A DNA stretch of 64,000 nt from the NCBI RefSeq assembly GCF_014137975.1, contig NZ_JACGWZ010000001.1, positions 1,302,001 to 1,366,000 on the forward strand, given 5' to 3'. Numbering within the stretch: the stretch's first letter is position 1; each line of letters starts with the position of its first letter. The notes below the pieces were generated by a model. It was not told the DNA's origin, did no database searches, and saw only the letters and a list, made by a program, of their open reading frames with translations. This DNA is from Halosaccharopolyspora lacisalsi (GTDB lineage Bacteria; Actinomycetota; Actinomycetes; Mycobacteriales; Pseudonocardiaceae). Below, piece by piece: positions 44,770-54,577 of the stretch. Both the position numbers and the translations under genes were made by a program.

Positions 44770-45947
44770 GGACCGTCACCGTCGTCGGAACCTCGCTGGC
44801 CGGGTTCTCGGCGGCCCAGCAGCTTCGCGCGCAGGGGTTCGACGGTCGACTGGTGATGGTGGGCGCCGAGGTGCACCTGCCCTACGACCGGCCCCCGCTG
44901 TCGAAGGGTTTCCTGACCGGTAAGACCAGCCGCGCCGATCTGGCCCTGGGCGAGCAGTCCGACTACGATGAGCTCGAGGCCGAGTGGGTGCTCGGGGACC
45001 CGGCCGTGCAGCTGCGCCCGTCCAGCGCCGGAGTCGAGCTGCTCAGCGGTGAGCACATCGGTACCGACGGGATCGTCGTCGCCACCGGCGCCACCGCGCG
45101 GTCACTTCCCGGCGTCGACGAGCTCGCTGGTGTGCACACGCTGCGCACGCTCGACGATGCCGTGGCACTGCACGACGAGCTGTCGTCCGGACGTCCCCGG
45201 GTGGTCGTCATCGGCGCCGGCTTCATCGGTGCCGAGATCACCTCCTCCTGCCTCGATCTCGGGCTCGACGTCACCCTGGTCGAAGCCGCACCGCTGCCTC
45301 TGGAGCGCGCGCTGGGCTCCACGATGGCCCAGGCGTGCGCCGACCTGCATCGTGATCACCGGGTCGACGTCCGGTTCGGGGTCGGCGTGGAGGAGCTGCA
45401 CGGTGCTTTCGGACACGTCACCGGCGTCCGGCTGAGCTCCGGTGAGGTCCTGCCCGCCGACGTCGTCGTCACCGGGGTCGGCGTGCAGCCGAACACGGCA
45501 TGGTTGGCCAACACCGGACTGGGGCTGAACGACGGCGTGCTGTGCGACGCGGGCGGGGTGACCGACCTGCCCAACATCGTCGCCGTCGGCGACGTCGCGC
45601 GCTGCTACAGGCCGGATCTGGACCGCACGATCCGGATCGAGCACTGGGCCACGGCGAACGGCCAGCCCCGCGTCGCGGTTGGCAATCTGCTCGCCGGGAG
45701 CGTCGTCGAGCACCACACCGACGTCCCGTACTTCTGGTCCGACCAGTACGGCGTGCGCATCCAGTTCGCCGGAACCGTCCATCCCGACGACGACGTGCGG
45801 ATCGTCGACGGGGCCGTCGAGGATAGGCGATTCCTCGCCCACTACGAACGGCAGGGGCAGCCGGTCGGGGTGCTGGCGTTCAACACCCCCCGGGCATTCG
45901 GACGAGCACGCCGCCAGCTCACCCGTCCGTCCCTCATCGTCACATGA
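44766..45947 (+). CDS. FAD-dependent ferredoxin reductase
   Basis: A 393-residue pyridine-nucleotide-disulfide-type oxidoreductase of the oxygenase-coupled group. The FAD motif is [18 protein letters not shown] (about 4-21), with [13 protein letters not shown], the NAD(P) motif [17 protein letters not shown], and a C-terminal FAD segment [12 protein letters not shown]. No redox cysteine pair is present, as expected for ferredoxin reductases. Stop and start overlap with the ferredoxin gene, so the two form an electron-transfer pair for the Rieske oxygenase. Confidence 0.92.
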   Translation: MRTVTVVGTSLAGFSAAQQLRAQGFDGRLVMVGAEVHLPYDRPPLSKGFLTGKTSRADLALGEQSDYDELEAEWVLGDPAVQLRPSSAGVELLSGEHIGTDGIVVATGATARSLPGVDELAGVHTLRTLDDAVALHDELSSGRPRVVVIGAGFIGAEITSSCLDLGLDVTLVEAAPLPLERALGSTMAQACADLHRDHRVDVRFGVGVEELHGAFGHVTGVRLSSGEVLPADVVVTGVGVQPNTAWLANTGLGLNDGVLCDAGGVTDLPNIVAVGDVARCYRPDLDRTIRIEHWATANGQPRVAVGNLLAGSVVEHHTDVPYFWSDQYGVRIQFAGTVHPDDDVRIVDGAVEDRRFLAHYERQGQPVGVLAFNTPRAFGRARRQLTRPSLIVT

Positions 45948-46120
45948 CCGCGGGCAGTACAGCGTGGACAGTCCCGCCCACGCAAGCAGCTGGTGGATCA
46001 ATCGTCGGATCGTGTCGGTCGTTTCGGTTCGGTCCATATCCGGACGCCGGTCGTCCGGTGGTCCAAGTTGGTCGACGGGCGTTTTCCAGCCGAACGACAC
46101 ACAACCGGAGGCACACCATC

Positions 46121-47401
46121 ATGTCGTCAATCGATCTGTTCAATGACCGGCTGGCCACCGTTGATCCGGAGGTGGCCGAGGCCGTCGGGGCCGAGCTGCA
46201 CCGCCAGCAGTCCACGCTGGAGATGATCGCCTCGGAGAACTTCGCACCGCAATCGGTGATGGAAGCCCAGGGCACGGTGCTGACCAACAAGTACGCCGAG
46301 GGCTATCCGGGCAAGCGCTACTACGGCGGTTGCGAGCACGTCGACGTCGTCGAGCGGCTGGCGCTGGACCGCATCAAGGACCTGTTCGGGGCCACCTACG
46401 CCAACGTGCAGCCGCACTCGGGCGCGCAGGCGAACTCGGCGGCCATGTTCGCGCTGCTCAAACCCGGCGACACCATCCTGGGACTGGACCTGGCCCACGG
46501 CGGGCACCTCACCCACGGGATGCGGCTGAACTTCTCCGGCAAGCTCTACAACGTGGTGCCGTACCACGTCAGCGAGGACGACCACCGCATCGACATGGAC
46601 GAGGTCGCCCGGCTGGCCCGCGAGAACAAGCCACAGATGATCATCGCCGGGTGGTCGGCGTACCCGCGCCAGCTCGACTTCGCCCGGTACCGGGCCATCG
46701 CCGACGAGGTCGGTGCCTACCTGATGGTCGACATGGCCCACTTCGCCGGGCTGGTCGCCGCCGGGTTGCACCCGAACCCGATCCCGCACGCCCACGTGGT
46801 CACCACCACCACGCACAAGACCCTCGGCGGCCCGCGTGGCGGCGTGATCCTGTCCGGTGACCAGGAGTTGACCAAGAAGTTCAACTCGGCGGTCTTCCCC
46901 GGCCAGCAGGGCGGGCCGTTGGAGCACGTCATCGCGGGCAAGGCCACGGCGTTCAAGATCGCGGCCACCGCGGAGTTCGCCGACCGTCAACGCCGCACGC
47001 TCGAGGGCGCCCAGATCCTGGCCGAGCGGCTGCAGTCCGCCGACGCGGCCCAGGCCGGGGTGCAGATCGTCTCCGGCGGCACCGACGTGCACCTGGTGCT
47101 GGTGGACCTGCGCCACTCCGAGCTGGACGGCCAGCAGGCCGAGGACCGGCTGCACGCCATCGGCATCACGGTCAACCGCAACGCCGTCCCCAACGACCCG
47201 CGTCCACCCATGGTGACCTCCGGACTGCGCATCGGCACCCCCGCCCTGGCCACCCGCGGCTTCGGCAAGGAGGAATTCTCCGAGGTCGCCGACATCATCG
47301 CCGAAGCCCTGCAACCCACCATCGACGAAGCCACCAGCACCCGACTCCGCGCCCGAGTCGAAGCACTCGCCACCAAACACCCCCTCTACCCACACCTCTG
47401 A
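46121..47401 (+). CDS. glyA: Serine hydroxymethyltransferase
   Basis: A 426-residue PLP enzyme joining glycine with methylene-THF to give serine. Signatures are [41 protein letters not shown], and [15 protein letters not shown] with the PLP lysine at 233. ATG 46121 follows CGGAGG. Placed between the ferredoxin reductase and sarcosine oxidase, it uses both products of sarcosine oxidation (glycine and methylene-THF). The 170-bp gap upstream shows no clear riboswitch. Confidence 0.96.
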   Translation: MSSIDLFNDRLATVDPEVAEAVGAELHRQQSTLEMIASENFAPQSVMEAQGTVLTNKYAEGYPGKRYYGGCEHVDVVERLALDRIKDLFGATYANVQPHSGAQANSAAMFALLKPGDTILGLDLAHGGHLTHGMRLNFSGKLYNVVPYHVSEDDHRIDMDEVARLARENKPQMIIAGWSAYPRQLDFARYRAIADEVGAYLMVDMAHFAGLVAAGLHPNPIPHAHVVTTTTHKTLGGPRGGVILSGDQELTKKFNSAVFPGQQGGPLEHVIAGKATAFKIAATAEFADRQRRTLEGAQILAERLQSADAAQAGVQIVSGGTDVHLVLVDLRHSELDGQQAEDRLHAIGITVNRNAVPNDPRPPMVTSGLRIGTPALATRGFGKEEFSEVADIIAEALQPTIDEATSTRLRARVEALATKHPLYPHL

Positions 47402-47457
47402 ACCGGGCTTCACCCCGGTGGCTTGTCCTGTCTTCCCATCGACGAACGGAGGTCCTG

Positions 47458-48690
47458 ATGGCTCCGCGCACCCCGGGCGCAGACCTGCCCGAACACCCGA
47501 CCTGGTTGTGGCACTCACCGGACCCCAAGTCCTCCTACGACGTGGTGATCGTGGGAGGCGGGGGACATGGTCTGGCCACCGCGTACTACCTGGCGGTCAA
47601 CCACGGCATCACGAACATGGCCGTGCTCGAGAAGGGATGGCTGGCCGGCGGGAACATGGCCCGCAACACGGCGATCATCCGGTCGAACTACCTGTGGGAC
47701 GAGAGCGCGGGGCTCTACGAGCACGCGCTGAAGCTGTGGGAGGGGCTGGAGGAGGAGCTGGACTACCCGCTGCTGTTCAGCCAGCGCGGGGTGCTCAACC
47801 TCGCCCATTCCCTGCAGGAAAAGCGCGACAGCGTTCGGCGGGTCGAGGCCAACAGGCTCAACGGGGTCGACGCGGAGTGGCTGGATCCGCAGCAGGTCGC
47901 CGAGATCTGTCCGATCCTGAACACCTCGGAGGACCTGCGATATCCGGTGCTGGGGGCGACGTGGCAGCCGCGGGCGGGCATCGCCAAGCACGACCACGTC
48001 GCCTGGGGTTTCGCCCGGGCTCTCGATCGCATGGGTGTTGATCTCGTTCAGGGCTGCGAGGTCACGGGATTCGAGCGTGTCGGTGACCGGGTGGTGGGGG
48101 TGGAGACCACGCGGGGACCCATCCGCGCGGGCAAGGTCGCCATGGCTGCCGCGGGCCGCACCTCGGTGCTGACCGACACGCTGGGTCTGCGGTTGCCGAT
48201 CCAGAGCCACCCGCTGCAGGCGCTGGTCTCGGAGTTGCTGGAGCCGGTGCACCCGACCGTGGTGATGTCGAACTCGGTGCACGTCTACGTCAGCCAGGCC
48301 CACAAGGGAGAGCTCGTCCTCGGGGCGGGCATCGATTCCTACAACTCCTACAGCCAGCGCGGGGCGTTCCACACCATCGAGCGCGAGATGGCCGCGGCCG
48401 TCGAGCTGTTCCCGATGTTCGCCCGCGCCCACGTGCTGCGGACGTGGGGCGGTGTCGTCGACGTGACCCCGGACGCCTCGGCGATCATGGGGATGACGCC
48501 GTTCGAGAACCTCTACGTCAACTGCGGCTGGGGCACCGGCGGATTCAAGGCCACCCCGGGGGTGGGCTGGTGCTTCGCGCACACCGTCGCCCACGACGAG
48601 CCGCACCCGCTCAACGCCCCGTTCTCGCTGGAGCGGTTCACCACCGGCGCTCTGGTCGACGAGCACGGCGCCGCCGGCGTCGCCCACTGA
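47458..48690 (+). CDS. soxB: Sarcosine oxidase beta subunit
   Basis: A 410-residue FAD-containing subunit of heterotetrameric sarcosine oxidase. The nucleotide motif is [23 protein letters not shown] (about 28-50). It has [20 protein letters not shown], typical of SoxB and near the covalent-FMN region, and [17 protein letters not shown] at the C-terminus. It demethylates sarcosine to glycine. First of soxB-D-A-G. Confidence 0.95.
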   Translation: MAPRTPGADLPEHPTWLWHSPDPKSSYDVVIVGGGGHGLATAYYLAVNHGITNMAVLEKGWLAGGNMARNTAIIRSNYLWDESAGLYEHALKLWEGLEEELDYPLLFSQRGVLNLAHSLQEKRDSVRRVEANRLNGVDAEWLDPQQVAEICPILNTSEDLRYPVLGATWQPRAGIAKHDHVAWGFARALDRMGVDLVQGCEVTGFERVGDRVVGVETTRGPIRAGKVAMAAAGRTSVLTDTLGLRLPIQSHPLQALVSELLEPVHPTVVMSNSVHVYVSQAHKGELVLGAGIDSYNSYSQRGAFHTIEREMAAAVELFPMFARAHVLRTWGGVVDVTPDASAIMGMTPFENLYVNCGWGTGGFKATPGVGWCFAHTVAHDEPHPLNAPFSLERFTTGALVDEHGAAGVAH

Positions 48691-48744
48691 GGCCGGTTCC
48701 GTTCGTCGAGGTCGTTTCTGCACATCTCTTGAAGGAGTCGCGAC

Positions 48745-49023
48745 ATGATGTTGATCCCGTGCCCGTGGTGCGGGCCGCGCAACGAGATCGAGTTCCACTA
48801 CGGCGGCCAGGCCGACGTGCGTTGTCCGGCCGATCCGCAGGCGGTGTCCGACGAGGACTGGGCGACCTTCCTGTTCTTCCGGGACAACCCGAAAGGCGTC
48901 TTCACGGAGCGCTGGTCGCACGTGGCCGGGTGCCGCCGGTGGTTCACCGTGCGACGTGACACCGACAGCAACCGCGTTCTGCCCTCCGAGGGCACGCAGC
49001 AGGCGAGGACGGTGACGACATGA
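48745..49023 (+). CDS. soxD: Sarcosine oxidase delta subunit
   Basis: A 92-residue small subunit with the zinc-binding pattern IPCPWCGPRNEIEFHYGG, then RCP and HVAGCRRWF, as in other SoxD proteins. GAAGGAG lies upstream of ATG 48745. Its TGA overlaps the soxA ATG by four bases. Confidence 0.94.
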   Translation: MMLIPCPWCGPRNEIEFHYGGQADVRCPADPQAVSDEDWATFLFFRDNPKGVFTERWSHVAGCRRWFTVRRDTDSNRVLPSEGTQQARTVTT

Positions 49024-51863
49024 GCAACGAGTTCAGGCTGGCCGACGGCGGTCGGATCGACCGCGACCGACCGGTGCGGTTCGACTTCGAGGGGCAGCAG
49101 CTGCAGGGCTACGCCGGTGACACGCTGGCCTCGGCCTTGCTGGCCAACGGCGTGCACCGGGTGGCAACGAGCAACAAGTACGGGCGTCCCCGCGGCATCA
49201 TGGCCGCCGGGGCGGAGGAGCCCAACGCGCTGGTGCAGGTGGAGGCTCCCTTCCCCGAACCGATGCTGCCCGCGACCACGGTCGAAGTTCGCGACGGTCT
49301 GCAGGCGAGCGGACTGCCCGGAAAGGGACGACTGGCCACCGAGGAGGACCCGGCCCGCTACGACACGATGCACACCCACTGCGACGTGCTCGTCGTCGGA
49401 GCCGGTCCCGCCGGACTGGCCGCCGCGCTGAGCGCTGCCCGCAGCGGTGCGCGCGTGATCGTCGCCGATGCCGACACCGAGTTCGGTGGCAGCCTGCTGG
49501 GCAGCGGGCAGACCCTCGACGGACGTGCGGCCACGGACTGGGTGCGGCGCACGACGGCCGAGCTCGCCGAGCACCCCGAGGTGCGGTTGCTGCCGCGCAC
49601 CACCGTGTTCGGCTACTACGAGGACAACTACCTCGTCGCGCTCGAACACCGCGGTGACGACGCGAGCAGTCGCCAGCGCATCTGGCGGATGCGGGCTCGC
49701 GAGGTCGTGCTGGCCACCGGGGCCCACGAGCGCCCGCTGGTGTTCTCGGGCAACGATCGACCCGGCATCATGCTCGCCGGTTCCGCGCGGACGTACGTGA
49801 ACCGCTACGCCGTGTTGCCGGGCCGCCGCGCGGTCGTGTTCACCACGAACGACAGCGCCTACGCGGCGGCGATCGACCTGCACGACGCCGGGGTGGAGAT
49901 CGTTGCCGTCGTCGACGCGCGGGAGGTCGTGTCGACCTACTGGGCGTCGCTGTGCGTCGAGCGCGGCATCAGGATTCACGCGAGCACCGGCGTGGTCAGC
50001 ACCTCCGGCACCGACCGGATCACCAGCGCGCACCTGTCCAGCCTGGGCCCGGAGGGGAACCACCCCACGAGCGTCCGCCAGGTCGTCACCTGCGACCTGC
50101 TGCTCGTCTCCGGTGGTTGGAACCCGGCGGTCCACCTGCACAGCCAGGCACGGGGATCGGTGCGCTTCGCCGAGGACATCGGTGCGTTCGTCCCGGACGG
50201 CACCGACCAGGCGGCCCGTTCGGCCGGCGCGGTTACGGGGGTGTTGGCCACGGGCAAGTGCCTGACCAGCGGCGCCGAGGCGGGCAGGGACGCGGCCCGC
50301 GCGGCGGGTTTCGACGCCGAGCTCGCCCGCGTGCCCGACAGCAAGCACGCGCCGATCCTGGCGGCACGGCACCTGTGGGTCGTGCCCGGCAGCGGGGACT
50401 CGGACGGGACGACGCAGTTCGTCGACCTCGCCCGGGACGCCACGGTCGCCGACGTGCGGCGCGCGGTCGCCGCGGGCATGGACAACGTGGAGCACGTCAA
50501 GCGCTACACCACCATCGGCACCGCGCACGACCAGGGCAAGACCTCGGGCACGCTGTCGACGGGCGTCATCGCCGAGGTGCTCGGCGTGGGCGTCGGTGAA
50601 CTCGGCACGACGACGTTTCGCGCCCCGTACACCCCGGTCACGTTCGCCGCGCTGGCCGGACGCGAACGCGGTGACCTCTACGACCCGGTCCGGGTCACGG
50701 CCATGCACGACTGGCACGTCGAGCAGGGTGCTCTCTTCGAGAACGTGGGCCAGTGGAAGCGGCCGTGGTACTACCCGCACTCGGGCGAGGACATGGAAAC
50801 CGCCGTGCTGCGCGAATGCTACGCCGTGCGGTCCGGAGTCGGGATGCAGGACGTGTCCACGCTCGGCAAGATCGACGTGCAGGGTCCGGACGCGGCCGAG
50901 TTCCTCGACCTCGTCTACACCAACAAGATGAGCACGCTCAAGGTCGGGCGCATCCGCTACGGCCTGATGTGCACCGCCGACGGCATGGTCTTCGACGACG
51001 GCACCGTCACGCGCACCGCCGAACACCGCTACCTGATCTCCACGACCTCCGGAGGCGCCGCCAACGTGCTGGCACACCTGGAGGACTGGCTGCAGACCGA
51101 GTGGACCCACCTGCGTGTGCACCTGACCTCGGTCACCGAGCACTGGGCCACCATCGCCCTGGTGGGGCCGGAATCCCGGCAGGTGCTGGCCGACGTGGCC
51201 CCCGAGCTCGACGTCGACAACGACGGCTTCGGATTCATGACCTGGCAGGAGGGCAACGTCGCGGGAGTGCACGCCCGTGTGTGTCGGATCAGCTTCTCCG
51301 GCGAGTTGGCCTTCGAGATCAACGTGCCCTGGTGGTACGGCCGCGAGGTGTGGGAAGTGCTCATGGCCGGCGGCAGGCCCTACGGGATCACCCCGTACGG
51401 CACCGAGACGATGCACGTCCTGCGCGCCGAGAAGGGCTTCCCGATCGTCGGCCAGGACACCGACGGCACCATCACCCCGCACGACCTCGGCATGAGCTGG
51501 GCGGTGTCGAAGAAGAAGGACGACTTCCTCGGCAAGCGCTCGTTCAGCCGCCCCGACACCGCACGCACCGACCGCAAGCACCTCGTCGGTCTGCTGCCCG
51601 AGGACACGAATCTCGTGCTGCCGGAGGGAGCGCAGATCGTCGAGCAGCCCGAGCTGGGCGAACCCCCGGTCCCGATGCTGGGCCACGTCACCTCCAGCTA
51701 CCGCAGCGCCGTCCTCGGTAGTGGTTTCGCCCTGGCCGTGGTCAAGGGCGGACGCGACCGGGTCGGGGAGACCCTCTACAGCCCCGTCGGTGACCGGCCG
51801 GTTCCGGTCACCGTCACCGAACCCGTCTTCTACGACAAGGAAGGAGCGCGCCGTGATGGCTGA
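49020..51863 (+). CDS. soxA: Sarcosine oxidase alpha subunit
   Basis: A 947-residue subunit. The N-terminus has a 2Fe-2S-ferredoxin-like fold without cysteines (FEGQQLQGYAGDTLASALLANG). A large NAD/FAD-type domain follows (VLVVGAGPAGLAAALSAARSGA near 122-143; VVLATGAHERPLVFSGNDRPGIML). The C-terminal third is a GcvT-like tetrahydrofolate domain (YAVRSGVGMQDVSTLGKIDVQGPDAAEFLD; FSGELAFEINVP) that captures the methyl as methylene-THF. Length and order are normal for the family. It overlaps soxG by 8 bp. Confidence 0.95.
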   Translation: MSNEFRLADGGRIDRDRPVRFDFEGQQLQGYAGDTLASALLANGVHRVATSNKYGRPRGIMAAGAEEPNALVQVEAPFPEPMLPATTVEVRDGLQASGLPGKGRLATEEDPARYDTMHTHCDVLVVGAGPAGLAAALSAARSGARVIVADADTEFGGSLLGSGQTLDGRAATDWVRRTTAELAEHPEVRLLPRTTVFGYYEDNYLVALEHRGDDASSRQRIWRMRAREVVLATGAHERPLVFSGNDRPGIMLAGSARTYVNRYAVLPGRRAVVFTTNDSAYAAAIDLHDAGVEIVAVVDAREVVSTYWASLCVERGIRIHASTGVVSTSGTDRITSAHLSSLGPEGNHPTSVRQVVTCDLLLVSGGWNPAVHLHSQARGSVRFAEDIGAFVPDGTDQAARSAGAVTGVLATGKCLTSGAEAGRDAARAAGFDAELARVPDSKHAPILAARHLWVVPGSGDSDGTTQFVDLARDATVADVRRAVAAGMDNVEHVKRYTTIGTAHDQGKTSGTLSTGVIAEVLGVGVGELGTTTFRAPYTPVTFAALAGRERGDLYDPVRVTAMHDWHVEQGALFENVGQWKRPWYYPHSGEDMETAVLRECYAVRSGVGMQDVSTLGKIDVQGPDAAEFLDLVYTNKMSTLKVGRIRYGLMCTADGMVFDDGTVTRTAEHRYLISTTSGGAANVLAHLEDWLQTEWTHLRVHLTSVTEHWATIALVGPESRQVLADVAPELDVDNDGFGFMTWQEGNVAGVHARVCRISFSGELAFEINVPWWYGREVWEVLMAGGRPYGITPYGTETMHVLRAEKGFPIVGQDTDGTITPHDLGMSWAVSKKKDDFLGKRSFSRPDTARTDRKHLVGLLPEDTNLVLPEGAQIVEQPELGEPPVPMLGHVTSSYRSAVLGSGFALAVVKGGRDRVGETLYSPVGDRPVPVTVTEPVFYDKEGARRDG

Positions 51864-52458
51864 GCCGTACGCCGAGTCGCCGCTGGCGACCTACACCGAC
51901 GTGCTGGAACGGTCGTCGGTCCGGGGGCAGCTCCGCATCGCCGAGGAACCGTTCCTGGCCCAGGTCACCGTGCGGGTCGACCCGAAGAGCCCGGCCGCGG
52001 AACGCGTCGGTACCGCTCTCGGCGGGATGCTGCCGAACCAGTCGGGCGAGGTCGTGCTCGCCGGTGACCTCACCGTGCTGTGGCTGGGTCCGGACGAGTG
52101 GCTGGTCGTGGGCCCCGAGGGCCGGGACCGGGATGTTCAGGAGCGCGTGACCGCCGCTCTCGACGGAGAGCACGGCGCGGTGGTCGACGTCTCGGCCAAC
52201 CGCACGGTCCTCTCGGTGACCGGCCCAAGGGCACGCGACCTGCTGAACAAGGGATGCGCACTGGACCTGCACCCCAGGGCTTTCGAATCCAACCGCTGCG
52301 CGCAGACGATGCTGGCGCGGGCGGGCGTCATCCTGGTGCGCCGCGACGCCGAGGCGCCGTCCTTCTGGCTTTTGGTGCGGTCCTCGTTCGCCCGCTACCT
52401 CGCCGACTGGCTCGTCGACGCCGCTGAGGAGTACCGCTCCGGGGGTGGCGAGCCATGA
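51856..52458 (+). CDS. soxG: Sarcosine oxidase gamma subunit
   Basis: A 200-residue subunit of the GcvT-like SoxG family: [68 protein letters not shown], and [24 protein letters not shown] 51856 lies inside the soxA end, with AAGGAG upstream (GTG 51853 is an alternative). It ends in a 4-bp overlap with sdaA, which ties glycine/serine breakdown to sarcosine oxidation. Confidence 0.93.
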   Translation: MAEPYAESPLATYTDVLERSSVRGQLRIAEEPFLAQVTVRVDPKSPAAERVGTALGGMLPNQSGEVVLAGDLTVLWLGPDEWLVVGPEGRDRDVQERVTAALDGEHGAVVDVSANRTVLSVTGPRARDLLNKGCALDLHPRAFESNRCAQTMLARAGVILVRRDAEAPSFWLLVRSSFARYLADWLVDAAEEYRSGGGEP

Positions 52459-53816
52459 CGATCAGCGTCTTCGATCTTTTTTCGGTGGGCATTGGTCCGT
52501 CGAGTTCGCATACCGTGGGTCCGATGCGGGCGGCCGGCATGTTCGTCGGCAGGTTGCGTGTTGAGGGGGTGTTGCCCGCCGTCGCGTCGGTGCGGGCGGA
52601 GCTGTTCGGTTCGCTGGGTGCGACCGGGCACGGTCACGGCAGCCCGAAGGCGGTGCTGCTGGGGCTGGAGGGGCATCAGCCGGAGACGGTCGTTCCGGGC
52701 GCGGTCAGCGGGCGTGTCGACCGGATCCGGGAGTCCGGTCGGATCGGGCTGGGTGGAACGCACGAGATCGGCTTTTCGGTCGATCGTGACCTGGTGATGC
52801 ATCGGCGCGAGTCGCTGCCGGTGCACTCGAACGGGATGCGGTTCAGCGCGTTGGACGGTGATGGTGGCGAGCTGCTGGTGGCCGCGTACTACTCGGTCGG
52901 GGGTGGTTTCGTCGTCGATGACGAGGCCTCCGGTGCCGATCGCGTCAAGCCCGACGAGACGGCGGTCGAGTATCCGTTCCACACCTCGGCGCAGTTGTTG
53001 GAGCAGGTGTCCGGGCCGGGGCCGGATGTCAGGATCAGCGATGTCATGTGGGCCAACGAGCGGTCCTGGCGTGACGCCGCTGCCGTGCGTGCCGGTCTGC
53101 TGCACATCTGGCAGGTCATGCGCGAGTGCGTGGACAACGGGTGTGCCAACACCGGGGACCTGCCCGGGGGGCTGAAGGTGGGGCGTCGAGCGGCCGAGCT
53201 GCAGGCCAAGCTCTCCGCGGACGACGACTCGATGGAGTGGGTCACGTTGTTCGCGCTGGCGGTCAACGAGGAGAACGCCGCCGGGGGGCGGGTCGTGACG
53301 GCCCCGACCAACGGTGCGGCGGGCATCATCCCGGCGGTGCTGCACTACTACTGGTGGTTCGTGCCGGGAGCGAGCGAGGACGGTGTGGTGCGGTTCCTGC
53401 TCGCGGCGGGTGCCGTCGGCGTGCTGTTCAAGGAGAACGCCTCGATCTCCGGTGCCGAGGTGGGGTGTCAGGGCGAGGTCGGTTCGGCCTGTTCCATGGC
53501 CGCCGCCGGGCTGGCCGAGGTGCTCGGGGGCACCCCGTGGCAGGTGGAGAACGCCGCCGAGATCGCCATGGAGCACAACCTCGGGTTGACCTGCGATCCG
53601 ATCGGCGGTCTGGTGCAGATCCCGTGCATCGAGCGCAATGCGGTGGCCTCGGTCAAGGCGATCACCTCGGCGCGGATGGCGCTGCGCGGCGACGGCAGCC
53701 ACCACGTGTCGCTGGACAAGGTCATCAAGACCATGCGCGCCACCGGCAAGGACATGAAGGACAAGTACAAGGAGACGGCACGCGGCGGCCTGGCCGTCAA
53801 CGTCATCGAGTGCTGA
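52455..53816 (+). CDS. sdaA: L-serine ammonia-lyase (iron-sulfur, single chain)
   Basis: A 453-residue [4Fe-4S] serine dehydratase giving pyruvate and ammonia. The N-terminal beta-type domain starts [26 protein letters not shown]. The alpha domain has [18 protein letters not shown] and [25 protein letters not shown], and cluster cysteines also in [19 protein letters not shown] 52455 overlaps soxG. With glyA it completes betaine to pyruvate. Confidence 0.95.
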   Translation: MTISVFDLFSVGIGPSSSHTVGPMRAAGMFVGRLRVEGVLPAVASVRAELFGSLGATGHGHGSPKAVLLGLEGHQPETVVPGAVSGRVDRIRESGRIGLGGTHEIGFSVDRDLVMHRRESLPVHSNGMRFSALDGDGGELLVAAYYSVGGGFVVDDEASGADRVKPDETAVEYPFHTSAQLLEQVSGPGPDVRISDVMWANERSWRDAAAVRAGLLHIWQVMRECVDNGCANTGDLPGGLKVGRRAAELQAKLSADDDSMEWVTLFALAVNEENAAGGRVVTAPTNGAAGIIPAVLHYYWWFVPGASEDGVVRFLLAAGAVGVLFKENASISGAEVGCQGEVGSACSMAAAGLAEVLGGTPWQVENAAEIAMEHNLGLTCDPIGGLVQIPCIERNAVASVKAITSARMALRGDGSHHVSLDKVIKTMRATGKDMKDKYKETARGGLAVNVIEC

Positions 53817-53956
53817 GGCGGTTCACGTCGGCGCCCGGTGCCGAACGATCCACCGCGGCCGCGCTCAGGTCACAGCCCGCGCGGCGACAATTCGCCATCT
53901 ACCGCGCCAACACGAGCCGACCGAAACATCGTGAAACAGCGAGAGGACCCGCAGTC

Positions 53957-54577
53957 GTGCGCAATGACACGATCGAAACCTTCTTGACGGCACTGGCCGA
54001 AAGGGTGCCCGCCCCTGGCGGGGGCGCCAGCGCCGGACTGCATGCGGGGCAGGCCGCTGCTCTGGTGGCCATGGTCGCCCGCTACAGTGACTCAGCTGCT
54101 TGCGCCCAGCACGCCGAGGTCATCGACTCGGTTCGCACCGGTGCGGACCAACTACGGCAGCACGCCCTCACCCTCGCCGAGGATGATATGAGGGCATTCA
54201 CGGCGGTGACCGACGCCTACCGGATGCCGAAGAGCACCGAGAGCGAAGCAGTGCAACGATCGGCTGCGATCGGCGACGCGATGGTGGCGGCTGCCGAGGT
54301 ACCGGCGCGGGTCATCGACGTGGCCGGGCGCGTGCTCGCGCTCGCCGAGGACCTGTTGCCGATCGGGAATCCCAACGTGATCACCGACGTCGCGGCGGCG
54401 GCTGAAGCAGCTCGGGCGGCTGCCACTACCGCACGTGTGAACGTCGAGATCAATCTCGGTGGAATCAGGAATCCGCAGACCCGCGAAACCCTGATGAACG
54501 TGATCGGCACGGTCGACGACGTCGGTCGACGCACTGAGAAGGTCAGTGCGGCGGTACGGGAGCAGGTGACCTCATGA
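53957..54577 (+). CDS. fchA: Methenyltetrahydrofolate cyclohydrolase / formiminoTHF cyclodeaminase family (FchA)
   Basis: A 206-residue all-helical protein. The N-terminal signature is ETFLTALAERVPAPGGGASAGLHAGQAAALVAMVARYS, with the PAPGGG folate-site motif. It continues with LAEDDMRAFTAVTDAYRMPK and GNPNVITDVAAAAEAARAA, as in FchA and the cyclodeaminase domain of FTCD. Start GTG 53957. It overlaps folD by 4 bp. It converts methenyl-THF to 10-formyl-THF, the reaction that the FolD next to it may be unable to do because its catalytic lysine is missing. Confidence 0.9.
   Translation: MRNDTIETFLTALAERVPAPGGGASAGLHAGQAAALVAMVARYSDSAACAQHAEVIDSVRTGADQLRQHALTLAEDDMRAFTAVTDAYRMPKSTESEAVQRSAAIGDAMVAAAEVPARVIDVAGRVLALAEDLLPIGNPNVITDVAAAAEAARAAATTARVNVEINLGGIRNPQTRETLMNVIGTVDDVGRRTEKVSAAVREQVTS

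Noticed and set aside
45948-46120. Glycine riboswitch upstream of glyA
   Set aside because: I looked for the paired aptamer core before the glyA/sox operon and saw no convincing match.
48798-51686. A 962-codon open frame on the minus strand opposite soxA
   Set aside because: It mirrors third-position GC bias of soxA, has a His/Arg/Gly-rich composition and matches no family; soxA on the plus strand is unmistakable.
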